Origin: Pueribacillus sp041725775
Lineage (GTDB): Bacteria > Bacillota > Bacilli > Bacillales > UBA6769
Direction of reading: 5' to 3'
Assembly: GCF_041725775.1 (NCBI RefSeq)
Contig: NZ_JBEUEL010000012.1
Span: forward strand, 1-64,000
Length of the DNA stretch: 64,000 nucleotides
Part shown: positions 1-9,904 of the stretch, one piece after another
Numbering within the stretch: position 1 is the stretch's first letter
Layout: the number at the start of each line of letters is the position of its first letter
Program-made: the position numbers and the translations under genes
Notes under the pieces: model-generated
Seen by the model: only the letters and a program-made list of their open reading frames with translations
Told to the model about the DNA's origin: nothing
Databases searched by the model: none

Positions 1-81
1 AATACATCATACCTTGGAAAAGGTATAACGATTTAAAACTAGTAAAAATACTAGTTAATAATAATATACGAGGAGGAAAGT
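1..81 (+). other. Leader before cdsA with two small hairpins
   Basis: This stretch holds two short inverted repeats: TACCTT/AAGGTA (10-15 with 20-25) and AACTAGTA/TACTAGTT (37-44 with 49-56, AAAA loop), then the cdsA ribosome binding site. No T-run follows either hairpin, so they are not obvious terminators. No reading frame matching an uppS end was recognised here. Confidence 0.35.
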
Positions 82-873
82 ATGAAACAGCGAATAATAA
101 CAGCGATTATCGCTGGAATTCCGCTCATATTTCTCGTCATAATCGGTGGTATCCCATTTACCGTATTATCAATGTTACTTTCATTAGTAGCTGCATCAGA
201 GCTATTAAAAATGAAGAACATCCGACATTTTTCGCCACTAGGTATGATTGGGTTTTTATTAACATTTATAATTGTTATGCCTGAACAATGGTATACTCAA
301 ATTTTTCCATTTTTTGAGAGCAAGTCGGACGGTTTATTATTAGCCCTTTTGTTACTGTTAGTACTTACTGTTTTAACAAAAAATCGGATTAGCTTTAATG
401 AAATTTCATTTGTTTTAATGAGTGCGTTGTATGTAGGGTTTGGATTTTACTTCTTTTACTTAACGCGAGCGATCGAAAATGGACTACCGCTTTTCTTTTT
501 TGTCTTGTTCAACATATGGGCGACTGACAGTGGTGCTTATTTTATAGGAAGAGCATTTGGAAAAAGAAAGCTGTGGCCTGAAATTAGTCCGAAAAAGACG
601 ATTGAAGGAGCAATAGGTGGTATCGTATCTGCTGTCATTCTCTCGATCATTTTTCAGTTCGTTTATCCGCTATTTTCAATACCTTATGTCATCGTCATTG
701 CGATTATCATAGCAGTGTTCGGGCAACTTGGTGACCTAGTCGAGTCAGCGCTTAAACGACATTACGGAGTGAAAGACTCAGGGAACATTTTGCCTGGTCA
801 CGGAGGAATTTTAGATCGTTTTGATAGTTTAATCTTTGTTTTGCCGGTATTGCATTTATTCAACCTCATTTGA
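82..873 (+). CDS. cdsA: Phosphatidate cytidylyltransferase (CDP-diglyceride synthase)
   Basis: Makes CDP-diacylglycerol from phosphatidic acid and CTP at the cytoplasmic membrane, the branch point of phospholipid synthesis; pgsA further along this window uses the product. The 263-residue protein is a chain of hydrophobic membrane segments, with the family signature in the C-terminal part (about residues 213-250, GQLGDLVESALKRH followed by KDSGNILPGHGGILDRFDS). The ATG follows GAGGAGG at a good distance. The gene heads a cdsA-dxr-rseP-proS run as in B. subtilis; uppS would be expected just upstream but is outside the window. Length is normal for the family. Confidence 0.96.
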   Translation: MKQRIITAIIAGIPLIFLVIIGGIPFTVLSMLLSLVAASELLKMKNIRHFSPLGMIGFLLTFIIVMPEQWYTQIFPFFESKSDGLLLALLLLLVLTVLTKNRISFNEISFVLMSALYVGFGFYFFYLTRAIENGLPLFFFVLFNIWATDSGAYFIGRAFGKRKLWPEISPKKTIEGAIGGIVSAVILSIIFQFVYPLFSIPYVIVIAIIIAVFGQLGDLVESALKRHYGVKDSGNILPGHGGILDRFDSLIFVLPVLHLFNLI

Positions 874-901
874 TTATACATGAAGCTAAGGAGTGTTTTG
901 T

Positions 902-2050
902 TTGAAAAAAATTAGTTTGCTCGGAGCGACAGGCTCGATAGGTACACAAACGCTCGATATTATTCGTATGTACCCTGAGTCATTCCAATTAATTGCAATG
1001 TCGTTTGGGCAAAATATAACGCTTGGAAAACAAATAATTCACGAATTCAAACCGAAACTCGTTTCCGTCGGTACGAAAGAAATTAAAGATGAGCTTATTA
1101 CCAACGTGCCGGATGGAACGAGGATCGTTTACGGAGAGAAAGGATTAATTGAAGTTGCCACTCATCCTGAGTCTGATGTGTTGCTTAATTCTGTCGTCGG
1201 AAGTATCGGACTTAAGCCAACACTTGCAGCGATTGAAGATGGTAAAACGATTGCAATTGCAAATAAAGAAACGTTAGTGACTGCAGGTCATATTGTTATG
1301 GAAGCTGCGGAGGCTAAAGGTGTGCAAGTTTTGCCGGTAGATAGTGAACATTCGGCGATTTTTCAATGTTTAAATGGCGAGCAAAAGAGTGAAGTTTCAA
1401 AACTTATTTTAACAGCCTCTGGAGGTAGTTTTCGCGATCGGACGAGAGAACAATTAAAGAATGTGACTGTTGAACAAGCGTTAGCTCATCCAAACTGGTC
1501 AATGGGTGCAAAGCTAACTGTTGATTCGGCAACGATGATGAATAAAGGGCTTGAAGTGATTGAAGCACACTGGCTTTTTCAAATACCGTATGAAAAAATT
1601 GAAGTGATCTTACATAAGGAAAGTATCATCCATTCAATGGTTGAATTTCAAGATACGAGCGTTATCGCACAACTTGGCACTCCGGATATGAAGATCCCTA
1701 TCCAGTACGCGCTTACTTACCCTGCAAGACTTGAATTATCCCAAACAAAAAGGTTAAACTTAATTGAAATAGGTAAGCTCCATTTTAGTGAAGCTAGCTT
1801 TGAACGTTACCGTTGTTTAAAAATGGCGTATGAGGCTGGAAAAATCGGTGGCACAATGACATCTGTGTTAAATGCAGCGAACGAAGAGGCGGTTGCTGCG
1901 TTTCTAGCAAATCGAATTACTTTTTTACAAATTGAATCCATTGTGGAAAGTGCAATGAATAAGCATACGCCAATCCAAAACCCGGAGTTAGACGAGATTA
2001 TTGCTACTGATCAAGAAACGAGACAATTTGTTCAACAATTAATCGTGTAA
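902..2050 (+). CDS. dxr: 1-deoxy-D-xylulose 5-phosphate reductoisomerase
   Basis: Second step of the MEP isoprenoid pathway: converts DXP to 2-C-methyl-D-erythritol 4-phosphate with NADPH and a divalent metal, in the cytosol. The NADPH-binding GATGSIG lies at residues 8-14, the metal/substrate motif DSEHSAIFQ near 147, the flexible-loop HPNWSMG near 196 and NKGLEVIEAHWLF near 214. I chose the TTG at 902 because AAGGAG (888-893) is 8 bases upstream and the resulting N-terminus (MKKISLLGATGS) fits the family; a GTG at 893 overlaps the Shine-Dalgarno. It sits 28 bases after cdsA and 14 before rseP. Length (382) is normal. Confidence 0.96.
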   Translation: MKKISLLGATGSIGTQTLDIIRMYPESFQLIAMSFGQNITLGKQIIHEFKPKLVSVGTKEIKDELITNVPDGTRIVYGEKGLIEVATHPESDVLLNSVVGSIGLKPTLAAIEDGKTIAIANKETLVTAGHIVMEAAEAKGVQVLPVDSEHSAIFQCLNGEQKSEVSKLILTASGGSFRDRTREQLKNVTVEQALAHPNWSMGAKLTVDSATMMNKGLEVIEAHWLFQIPYEKIEVILHKESIIHSMVEFQDTSVIAQLGTPDMKIPIQYALTYPARLELSQTKRLNLIEIGKLHFSEASFERYRCLKMAYEAGKIGGTMTSVLNAANEEAVAAFLANRITFLQIESIVESAMNKHTPIQNPELDEIIATDQETRQFVQQLIV

Positions 2051-2064
2051 ATAAAGGTGGTTAA

Positions 2065-3330
2065 ATGTACATGAACAGTGTAATTGCGATCATCATCATT
2101 TTTGGGCTTCTTGTTTTCATTCATGAGCTCGGACATTTGTTATTAGCAAAAAGAGCAGGCATCTTATGTCGTGAATTTGCAATTGGTTTCGGTCCGAAGT
2201 TGTTTTCGGTTAAGAAAAACGAGACCGTTTATACGATTCGCCTTTTGCCTTTAGGAGGTTTTGTCCGAATGGCAGGCGAAGACCCTGAAATGATTGAACT
2301 TAAAGCGGGTCAGAAAATCAAGATTGAAATAAATGATGATGGAGCAGTTACAAAAATTGTCATTAATCAAAAAAATAAATATCCAAATTTAAAAGAAGTC
2401 ATCGTTGAACGTTCTGATTTAGAAAAGGATCTTTTAATTCAAGCTTATGAACATGAGGAAGCCCCGCTTGAAACATTTCGTGTTCATCCTAAGTGTTCTT
2501 ACGTTGTTGACGGACAAGATTTTCAAATTGCGCCGCTGGATCGCCAATTCGGTTCGAAAACTGTTTTTCAGCGATTTCTAGCAATTTTTGCTGGTCCATT
2601 TATGAATTTTTTACTTGCATTTGTTATTTTGTTTATATTTGGACTCGTTTATGGATCACCTTCTAAAGAAGCCGTAATAGGTGGGCTTGCAGAGGATGGC
2701 GCAGCGATAGATGCAGGTATGCAAGTTGGAGATCGAGTCGTAGCGATTGATGGAACTCCTGTGAAAAATTGGGATGAGTTTACTGAAATCGTACAAGCAA
2801 ATCCACACAAAACCTTACTATTTTCCATTGAACGTGATGGAAAAACAATCGAAGTTAACGTAACACCAAATGAGAGATTAAATTATAAAGCGGAAGAAGA
2901 AGGATTTATCGGCGTTGGCTATGAGAGAGTAACGTCAATACCGGGCTCGATTTCTTTCGGCTTTGATACGACGATATATTATACGAAAGCCATTTTCACA
3001 GGTTTAAGAATGTTAGTAACGGGACAAATTTCGATCGATAACTTGTCTGGACCTGTCGGTATTTACAACTATACGGACGAAGCGGCTAAACAAGGGATGG
3101 CAACGTTGCTTCAATGGACCGCAATGTTAAGCGTTAACTTAGGCTTAATTAATTTGTTGCCACTGCCTGCATTAGATGGTGGACGCTTAACCTTCATTTT
3201 ACTTGAAGGCATTCGAGGTAAACCGGTTGATCCTCAAAAGGAAGGACTCGTTCATCTAGTGGGGTTTGCGTTACTCATGCTACTTATGATCGTAGTCACG
3301 TGGAACGATATTCAAAAGTTTTTCTTATAA
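2065..3330 (+). CDS. rseP: Site-2 intramembrane metalloprotease RseP/RasP
   Basis: Zinc metalloprotease that cuts membrane-embedded substrates; the B. subtilis orthologue RasP processes anti-sigma factors and signal-peptide remnants. The active-site HELGH is at residues 20-24 in the first membrane segment, a PDZ domain lies about 200-275, and the third active-site element NLLPLPALDGGR is near 362 in a later membrane segment. The insertion at about 75-160 is typical of Bacillus RasP. The first ATG (MYMNSVIA) matches the family N-terminus better than the ATG two codons later, although spacing from AAAGGTGG is short (4). The gene ends at a repeat-rich gap, so co-transcription with proS is uncertain. 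Confidence 0.95.
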   Translation: MYMNSVIAIIIIFGLLVFIHELGHLLLAKRAGILCREFAIGFGPKLFSVKKNETVYTIRLLPLGGFVRMAGEDPEMIELKAGQKIKIEINDDGAVTKIVINQKNKYPNLKEVIVERSDLEKDLLIQAYEHEEAPLETFRVHPKCSYVVDGQDFQIAPLDRQFGSKTVFQRFLAIFAGPFMNFLLAFVILFIFGLVYGSPSKEAVIGGLAEDGAAIDAGMQVGDRVVAIDGTPVKNWDEFTEIVQANPHKTLLFSIERDGKTIEVNVTPNERLNYKAEEEGFIGVGYERVTSIPGSISFGFDTTIYYTKAIFTGLRMLVTGQISIDNLSGPVGIYNYTDEAAKQGMATLLQWTAMLSVNLGLINLLPLPALDGGRLTFILLEGIRGKPVDPQKEGLVHLVGFALLMLLMIVVTWNDIQKFFL

Positions 3331-3626
3331 TGAAAACTTTACGAATGTTGTTTCTGACACAGTTTCAATAACCTGCGACGTAAGCGCTATGTTGTTTTCC
3401 GATCCATGCAGTCGCTTTCCGCGAGCAACGCCTCAACTTCCTCGGAAGCAAAGAACGGCTTCCTGCGGGATTTTCGGCTATTGCTTTTCCTGCGGAAAGC
3501 GAAGTATTCTGCCGAAGCGGTAGTGATAGCACTGCACTTACTGCGTAATTTCGTTCAACTGCGAGAATTAAGAAGCAACAAACCTTACGAACTGAATATT
3601 TAATATGAATTATTTGAGGTGTGTAT
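3331..3626. repeat. Degenerate intergenic repeat element A
   Basis: The gap between rseP and proS holds a GC-richer palindromic block unlike its neighbours. TCGCTTTCCGC (3412-3422) is the exact reverse complement of GCGGAAAGCGA (3492-3502), and smaller inverted repeats lie between. TTACGAA occurs as a direct repeat at both ends (3339-3345, 3585-3591), which could be a target duplication. CTGCGACGTA (3373-3382) recurs at 45651, and two segments recur near 61.95-61.99 kb. A 65-codon open frame through it is a by-product, not a gene. It looks like a decayed small mobile or REP-type repeat; no transposase is present. Confidence 0.7.
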
Positions 3627-5297
3627 ATGAGACAGTCAAATTATTTTATACCGACGTTAAGAGAGGTTCCTAGCGACGCTGAAATAAAAAGTCATCAGCT
3701 CTTACTTCGTGGAGGGTTTATTCGTCAAAACGCGGCAGGAGTCTATTCTTACTTACCACTTGGTTTTACTGTTTTAAGAAAAATCGAAGAAGTGATCCGG
3801 GAAGAGATGAACAAGGCAGGAGGGCAAGAGTTACTTATGCCAGCAATTCAACCTGCTGAACTATGGAAAGAAACAGGAAGATGGGACATTTATGGCCCTG
3901 AACTTATGCGTTTAAAAGATCGGCATGCTCGTGAATTTGCGCTTGGTGCGACGCATGAGGAACTAATTACTAGTCTTGTACGCTCTGAAATAAATAGTTA
4001 TAAGAAGATGCCGGCGCTACTGTATCAAATTCAAACAAAGTATCGTGACGAAAAACGTCCACGGTTCGGTTTGTTGCGTGGGCGAGAATTTATTATGAAA
4101 GATGCTTATTCGTTTGATACATCTGAAAAAGGTACAGATGAAGTATATAAACAAATGGTCCAAACGTATAAAAATATATTTAGCCGTTTTCAATTAAACT
4201 TTCGTCCTGTTGTTGCCGATAGTGGTGCAATCGGTGGTGACGATACACATGAGTTTATGGCATTATCAGAAGTTGGGGAAGATACAATTGCTTATTCAAG
4301 CGAATCTGATTATGCGGCTAATATTGAAATGGCACCATGTGTTCGATCGTATGAAAGACCAAATGAAGCTGAAAAAGAATTACAAAAGCTAGATTATGAT
4401 GAATATACGAAAGAGCTTCATAAAGCGATTAAATATACTTTATTTAAAGTGAACGATTCATATTGTATCGTGCTCACACGCCAAGATCATACGATAAACG
4501 ATATTAAGGTAAAAAATTATTTGAAAGCAGAACATGTAGAAATCGTTTCGACAGAAGAAGTGGCTGATGCATTAGCTATTTCAGTGGATGACGTACATCC
4601 ATTTAATGAACGTTTTGAAATTTATGCAGACCATGCTGTTAAAGCGATCGTGAACGGAACACTAACTGTGCAACCGAAAGTTATCTATGTGAATGTCAAT
4701 CCCTCCCGTGATTTAAATGTTAAAGACTATGCGGACTTCCGAATGATTCAAGAAGGTGATCCATCGCCTGATGGCAATGGTGAAATTCTTTTTGCGAAAG
4801 GCATTGAGATTGGACAAGTCTTTAAATTAGGAACTCGTTATAGTGAAATGATGAATGCAACATATTTAGATGAAAATGGTAAATCAAAGCCAATTATGAT
4901 GGGCTGTTACGGTATCGGTGTGTCACGGACATTAGCAGCCGTTGTCGAACAACATCATGATGATAATGGAATTGTTTGGCCTGTTTCATTGGCCCCGTTT
5001 CATGTACATCTAATTACTGTCAATACGAAAAACACGGATCAAAAAGAGCTTTCCGAAAAGTTGTATTCGATTTTTCAAAATGAACAGCTTGATATTTTAT
5101 ATGATGATCGGTCAGAACGCGTAGGCGTAAAATTTTCGGATTCCGATTTGATCGGGATTCCTATTCGAATTATTGTCGGAAAGAAGGCAAGTGAAGACAT
5201 TGTTGAACTCAAAGTGAGGAAAACAGGTGAATCGTTTGAAGTGCCTGTTAATTCAATTGTTGAAGTCGTACGACAACAACTAAAAGTTCTGTCATAA
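3627..5297 (+). CDS. proS: Prolyl-tRNA synthetase (bacterial type, with editing insertion)
   Basis: Charges tRNA-Pro with proline; class II synthetase. Motif 2 is seen about residues 138-155 (RDEKRPRFGLLRGREF), an INS editing domain that clears Ala-tRNA-Pro fills about 230-390, motif 3 (GIGVSRTLAAVVEQ) is near 429-442, and the C-terminal 100 residues form the anticodon-binding domain. The ATG at 3627 gives the family start MRQS and has GAGGTG 5 bases upstream; an in-frame GTG at 3621 is part of that ribosome binding site. Length of 556 is normal. No T-box leader is visible upstream, where the repeat block sits instead. Confidence 0.96.
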   Translation: MRQSNYFIPTLREVPSDAEIKSHQLLLRGGFIRQNAAGVYSYLPLGFTVLRKIEEVIREEMNKAGGQELLMPAIQPAELWKETGRWDIYGPELMRLKDRHAREFALGATHEELITSLVRSEINSYKKMPALLYQIQTKYRDEKRPRFGLLRGREFIMKDAYSFDTSEKGTDEVYKQMVQTYKNIFSRFQLNFRPVVADSGAIGGDDTHEFMALSEVGEDTIAYSSESDYAANIEMAPCVRSYERPNEAEKELQKLDYDEYTKELHKAIKYTLFKVNDSYCIVLTRQDHTINDIKVKNYLKAEHVEIVSTEEVADALAISVDDVHPFNERFEIYADHAVKAIVNGTLTVQPKVIYVNVNPSRDLNVKDYADFRMIQEGDPSPDGNGEILFAKGIEIGQVFKLGTRYSEMMNATYLDENGKSKPIMMGCYGIGVSRTLAAVVEQHHDDNGIVWPVSLAPFHVHLITVNTKNTDQKELSEKLYSIFQNEQLDILYDDRSERVGVKFSDSDLIGIPIRIIVGKKASEDIVELKVRKTGESFEVPVNSIVEVVRQQLKVLS

Positions 5298-5321
5298 AAA
5301 CAAAACAAAAAATGTGAAAAT

Positions 5322-5365
5322 TGATGATGTGCCTCTCTTTTGAGGTGCTTCTTCATTTTTATTAC
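5322..5365 (+). terminator. Imperfect hairpin terminator after proS
   Basis: GATGATGTGCCTC pairs imperfectly with GAGGTGCTTCTTC across a short loop and is followed by ATTTTTATT. It lies 25 bases past the proS stop. About 170 bases then follow before polC with no gene and no clear promoter recognised. Confidence 0.55.
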
Positions 5366-5536
5366 GGTTTCAATCGTCCCTAGATCATAAAGGTTCAAAC
5401 GGGCATTAGAAACTAAGTCTTGCTCAATCGTTAATCATTGCGAGTTTTAATGTTGCTAATAATGTTACGGACATGTGTGAACATCTATATGATCCACATC
5501 TGTGAGTCAAAGTCTCGCTATATAGGGGAGATGAGA

Positions 5537-8500
5537 ATGGGAAATGAGTTAGAACGGTTTAAAATTTTACTTGAGCAATTGCAATTAGATGATGATAAAT
5601 ATACCCAATATTTTGAACGAGCAGAATTAAAAAAACTTATCATTCATGAAAAAGAACGTAGTTGGCATTTTGAACTTCATTTACAATCCATCTTACCAAT
5701 AGATATATACCTATTGTTGCATAGACGAATGCAAGAAAGCTTTCGGCATATCGCAAATGTCACGTTTTCAATTTCGAGTAGAAGCGATTCCAGTTCACAA
5801 CATTTAAAAGACTATTGGGCATATTATCTTGCAAACTTAAAAAATAGTTCCGAGCCGTTACTATTGCCTTTAAAAGAACAAATACCAAAAATCGAAGGAA
5901 ATAAGTTAATTTTACACGCTCGTAATCAAGCTGAAGTAACATTACTACAACGAAAAATTACTCCGAATTTAATAAAAGGTTTGCAAACATATGGATTTCC
6001 CAAATATGATATTGAATTTATTGTGAATGGGCAAGAAGATGAGTATCGCCAGTTTGAACAACGCAAAGCCGAAGAAGATTCTGAGAAGATGAGATTAGCT
6101 TTGCTAGAAAGTGAGAAAAATGCGAAGCAAGATAAACGTATTAAAACAAATGGTTCTTTTATGATCGGAAAGAAAATTGAGGATGATCCAGTAGCGATTA
6201 AATCGATTCAAGATGAAGAACGTCGTGTCACGATTGAAGGTTTCGTTTTCAATCTCGATGTAAAAATTCTTCGTAGCGGACGCTCACTTTTACAAATAAA
6301 AATTACAGATTATACCGATTCATTCATAGTCAAAATGTTTTCCCGCAATGAAGAAGAAGCGGAGCTTTTTCAAGCGCTAAAAAAAGGAATATGGGTTAAA
6401 GTTCGTGGCGGCATTCAAACGGATACATTTTTACGTGATCTCGTCATGATTGCAAATGATTTAAACATTGTGACGAAAAAAGGACGCGTAGATACGGCTC
6501 CCGAAAATAAAAAGCGTGTTGAACTTCATTTACATACACCAATGAGTCAAATGGATGCTGTCACATCAACTGAAAAACTGATCGAGCAAGCGAAAAAGTG
6601 GGGACACCCTGCGATTGCAATTACCGATCACGCTGTTGTTCAGTCTTTTCCTGAAGCTTTTCAAGCAGGGAAAAAGCATGGAATAAAAGTGATATACGGA
6701 TTAGAAGCAAATGTTGTCGATGACGGTATTCCGATCGCATATAACGAAGCAGAACGCAACTTGCTCAGTGAAACGTACATCGTATTCGATGTTGAAACGA
6801 CAGGATTATCGGCTGTATACAACAAAATAATTGAGCTTGCCGCTGTAAAAATTAAAGATGGAGAAATCATTGAGCGGTTTGAACGATTTGCGAACCCACA
6901 TGAGGCGCTTTCCGCAACAACGATAGAGTTAACCGGAATTACGGATGATATGGTAAAAGACGCACCTGAAATTGAAGACGTATTAAAAGACTTCCGTGAT
7001 TTTATCGGAGATGATACGTTAGTTGCTCATAATGCAAGTTTTGATATTGGTTTTTTAAACGTAGGTTTAAAAAACATCGGTTTTGAAGAAGTGAAAAATC
7101 CTGTTATCGATACGTTAGAGTTAGCACGCTTTTTATATCCAGAATTTAAAAATCACCGATTAAATACATTATGTAAGCAATTTGATATTGAATTAACACA
7201 GCATCATCGTGCTATTTATGATGCTGAAGCGACAGGCTACTTACTTTGGAAACTTGTCAAGGATGTCGTTGAGCGTGGCACAACTTCTCATGCTCAGCTA
7301 AATGATCATGTTGGAAATGGAAGCTGGCAACGGACACGTCCATTTCATTGCACAATTCTTGCAAAAAATCAAACAGGACTAAAAAATTTATACAAACTTG
7401 TCTCACTTTCACATATTGATTATTTTTATCGAACGGCTCGAATTCCGCGTTCACAATTAGAGAAGCACCGAGAGGGACTTGTTATCGGTTCCGGGTGTGA
7501 CAAAGGTGAAGTATTTGAAGGGATGATGCAAAAATCCCCTGATGAAGTTGAGGAGATTGCAAAATTCTACGATTATTTAGAAGTACAGCCGTTAGAAAAT
7601 TATTATCATTTAATCGAAAAAGAACTCGTTACTGACGAACAAGCATTACGGGAAATCGTAACGAACATCGTTGAACTTGGTGAAAAGTTACAAGTCCCTG
7701 TTGTTGCAACAGGAAATGTCCATTATTTAAATAAAGAAGATCACATTTATCGGGAAATTTTAATTCATTCTCAAGGGGGAGCTAACCCTCTAAATCGCCA
7801 AACATTGCCACAAGTTTATTTTCGTACGACAGATGAGATGCTCGCTTGCTTTGCTTTTTTAGGTGAAAAGAAAGCGGAAGAAATTGTCATTGAAAATACA
7901 CAGTATATCGCTTCGCTCACTGATGAATTACGTCCTGTTCCAGAATCTTTATATACACCTGAGATACCAGGGGCAGAAGATGAAATTCGGAAGTTAAGCT
8001 ATAGCAACGCGAGAGAAATATATGGGGATCCGCTTCCTGAAATCGTTGAACAACGTCTTGAGAAAGAGTTAACGAGTATTATCGGGCATGGGTTTGCAGT
8101 CATTTATTTAATATCTCATAAACTTGTAAAAAAATCGCTAATCGATGGGTATTTAGTTGGTTCAAGGGGTTCAGTAGGCTCTTCCCTCGTAGCGACAATG
8201 ACCGATATTACTGAAGTGAATCCACTCCCACCTCATTATGTTTGTCCTAATTGCAAGCATTCTCATTTTTTTGATGATGGTTCTGTTGCATCAGGATACG
8301 ATTTACCTGACAAAGATTGTCCACAGTGTGGAACATTTTACAAAAAAGACGGACATGATATCCCTTTTGAAACGTTCCTAGGTTTTAAAGGCGATAAAGT
8401 TCCGGACATTGATTTAAACTTTTCTGGTGAATATCAAGCACGTGCCCACAACTATACGAAGGAACTTTTTGGAGAAGATTATGTATTTCGTGCGGGAACA

Positions 8501-9823
8501 ATCGGTACAGTGGCAGATAAAACAGCTTACGGTTTTGTGAAAGGATATGAAGATGATAAAGGCTTGCATTTTCGCAATGCAGAAATTGATCGATTAGTAG
8601 AAGGCTGTACTGGCGTAAAAAGAACAACTGGTCAACACCCAGGTGGCATTATCGTCGTTCCAAATAATATGGAAATTTATGATTTCTCACCGATTCAATA
8701 TCCAGCAGATGACCGGAACTCGGAATGGAAAACGACACACTTTGATTTCCATTCGATAGACGATAATTTGTTAAAACTAGATATTCTTGGACACGATGAT
8801 CCGACGATGATTCGAATGCTCCAAGATTTGAGTGGAATTGATCCGGAAACCATTCCTCCTGATGATAAGGAAGTGATGAAACTATTTTCTAGCACCGAAT
8901 CCCTCGGTGTGACTCCCGAGCAAATCATGTGTAAAACAGGTACGTTAGGGGTACCAGAATTTGGTACGAGATTTGTAAGACAAATGCTTGAAGAAACAAA
9001 ACCGAGTACATTTTCTGAACTCGTACAAATATCCGGTCTATCACACGGAACGGACGTTTGGCTTAATAATGCAAGTGAACTTATTGCCAACGGAACATGT
9101 GAATTAAAAGACGTGATCGGGTGTCGTGACGACATCATGGTTTACCTCATTTACAAAGGTCTTGAGCCATCACTCGCTTTTAAAATTATGGAATTTGTTC
9201 GTAAAGGAAAAGGATTACAAGCCGAGTGGATTGAGGAAATGAAGAAACACGATGTTCCAGACTGGTACATTGATTCGTGTCAAAAAATTAAATACATGTT
9301 TCCGAAAGCGCATGCTGCAGCCTACGTTTTAATGGCAGTAAGAATTGCATACTTCAAAGTTCATTATCCGATTTATTTTTATTCTGCATATTTTACTGTC
9401 CGTGCGTCAGACTTTGATCTCGATACGATGGTGAAAGGTTCAAATGCCATTCGGGCAAAAGTCGAAGAAATAAATGCAAAAGGGCTTGACGCTTCTCCGA
9501 AAGAGAGAAGTGTGCTTACTGTTCTCGAATTAGCACTTGAAATGTGCGAAAGGGGAATGTCTTTTCAGAAAGTTGATTTGTATCGCTCACATGCGACAAA
9601 GTTTATTGTAGACGGGGATTCGCTCATTCCGCCATTTAGTGCATTGCCTGGTGTTGGAACAAATGCAGCGATCAACATTATGAAAGCGAGAGAGTCGGGA
9701 GAATTTTTATCGAAAGAAGACTTGCAACAACGAAGCAAAATGACAAAAACAGTTTTAGAATATTTAGATGCGCACGGGTGTTTAGACGGATTGCCTGACG
9801 CAAACCAATTATCACTATTCTAA
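5537..9823 (+). CDS. polC: DNA polymerase III alpha subunit, PolC type
   Basis: Main replicative polymerase of Firmicutes, with built-in 3'-5' proofreading. Order of domains in 1428 residues: N-terminal region, OB fold (about 230-320), first half of the PHP domain starting near 327 (ELHLHTPMSQMDAVTS), inserted DEDDh exonuclease from about 413 (FDVETTGL), rest of PHP, polymerase core with a Cys4 zinc site near 900 (CPNC and CPQC), and C-terminal fingers with helix-hairpin-helix. The ATG at 5537 (MGNELERF) has GGGGAG six bases before it; in-frame starts further upstream lack one. Length is close to the B. subtilis enzyme (1437). A strong terminator follows at 9905. Confidence 0.97.
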   Translation: MGNELERFKILLEQLQLDDDKYTQYFERAELKKLIIHEKERSWHFELHLQSILPIDIYLLLHRRMQESFRHIANVTFSISSRSDSSSQHLKDYWAYYLANLKNSSEPLLLPLKEQIPKIEGNKLILHARNQAEVTLLQRKITPNLIKGLQTYGFPKYDIEFIVNGQEDEYRQFEQRKAEEDSEKMRLALLESEKNAKQDKRIKTNGSFMIGKKIEDDPVAIKSIQDEERRVTIEGFVFNLDVKILRSGRSLLQIKITDYTDSFIVKMFSRNEEEAELFQALKKGIWVKVRGGIQTDTFLRDLVMIANDLNIVTKKGRVDTAPENKKRVELHLHTPMSQMDAVTSTEKLIEQAKKWGHPAIAITDHAVVQSFPEAFQAGKKHGIKVIYGLEANVVDDGIPIAYNEAERNLLSETYIVFDVETTGLSAVYNKIIELAAVKIKDGEIIERFERFANPHEALSATTIELTGITDDMVKDAPEIEDVLKDFRDFIGDDTLVAHNASFDIGFLNVGLKNIGFEEVKNPVIDTLELARFLYPEFKNHRLNTLCKQFDIELTQHHRAIYDAEATGYLLWKLVKDVVERGTTSHAQLNDHVGNGSWQRTRPFHCTILAKNQTGLKNLYKLVSLSHIDYFYRTARIPRSQLEKHREGLVIGSGCDKGEVFEGMMQKSPDEVEEIAKFYDYLEVQPLENYYHLIEKELVTDEQALREIVTNIVELGEKLQVPVVATGNVHYLNKEDHIYREILIHSQGGANPLNRQTLPQVYFRTTDEMLACFAFLGEKKAEEIVIENTQYIASLTDELRPVPESLYTPEIPGAEDEIRKLSYSNAREIYGDPLPEIVEQRLEKELTSIIGHGFAVIYLISHKLVKKSLIDGYLVGSRGSVGSSLVATMTDITEVNPLPPHYVCPNCKHSHFFDDGSVASGYDLPDKDCPQCGTFYKKDGHDIPFETFLGFKGDKVPDIDLNFSGEYQARAHNYTKELFGEDYVFRAGTIGTVADKTAYGFVKGYEDDKGLHFRNAEIDRLVEGCTGVKRTTGQHPGGIIVVPNNMEIYDFSPIQYPADDRNSEWKTTHFDFHSIDDNLLKLDILGHDDPTMIRMLQDLSGIDPETIPPDDKEVMKLFSSTESLGVTPEQIMCKTGTLGVPEFGTRFVRQMLEETKPSTFSELVQISGLSHGTDVWLNNASELIANGTCELKDVIGCRDDIMVYLIYKGLEPSLAFKIMEFVRKGKGLQAEWIEEMKKHDVPDWYIDSCQKIKYMFPKAHAAAYVLMAVRIAYFKVHYPIYFYSAYFTVRASDFDLDTMVKGSNAIRAKVEEINAKGLDASPKERSVLTVLELALEMCERGMSFQKVDLYRSHATKFIVDGDSLIPPFSALPGVGTNAAINIMKARESGEFLSKEDLQQRSKMTKTVLEYLDAHGCLDGLPDANQLSLF

Positions 9824-9838
9824 TCATGAAGGGGTCTA

Positions 9839-9867
9839 TTGAAAGTATATTAGTGTTATGATATTAT
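9839..9867 (+). promoter_or_regulatory. Candidate sigma-A promoter after polC
   Basis: TTGAAA (9839-9844) and TATTAT (9862-9867) are separated by exactly 17 bases. It lies between the polC stop and the hairpin at 9905, so transcripts starting here would meet that hairpin within about 35 bases before reaching rimP. Confidence 0.55.
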
Positions 9868-9904
9868 TGTTGTTGGAAATACTAGTCAATACTTACGTTG
9901 CTAA

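Noticed and set aside
3406..3603. 65-codon open frame on the + strand between rseP and proS
   Set aside because: It lies wholly in the palindromic repeat, has no ribosome binding site and its composition is unlike neighbouring proteins.
3331..3626. T-box leader before proS
   Set aside because: No specifier loop, no conserved T-box sequence and no terminator/antiterminator pair were found; the palindromes belong to the repeat.
8695..9138. 147-codon minus-strand frame inside polC
   Set aside because: It is a shadow of the polC polymerase domain; the + strand frame carries clear conserved motifs throughout.
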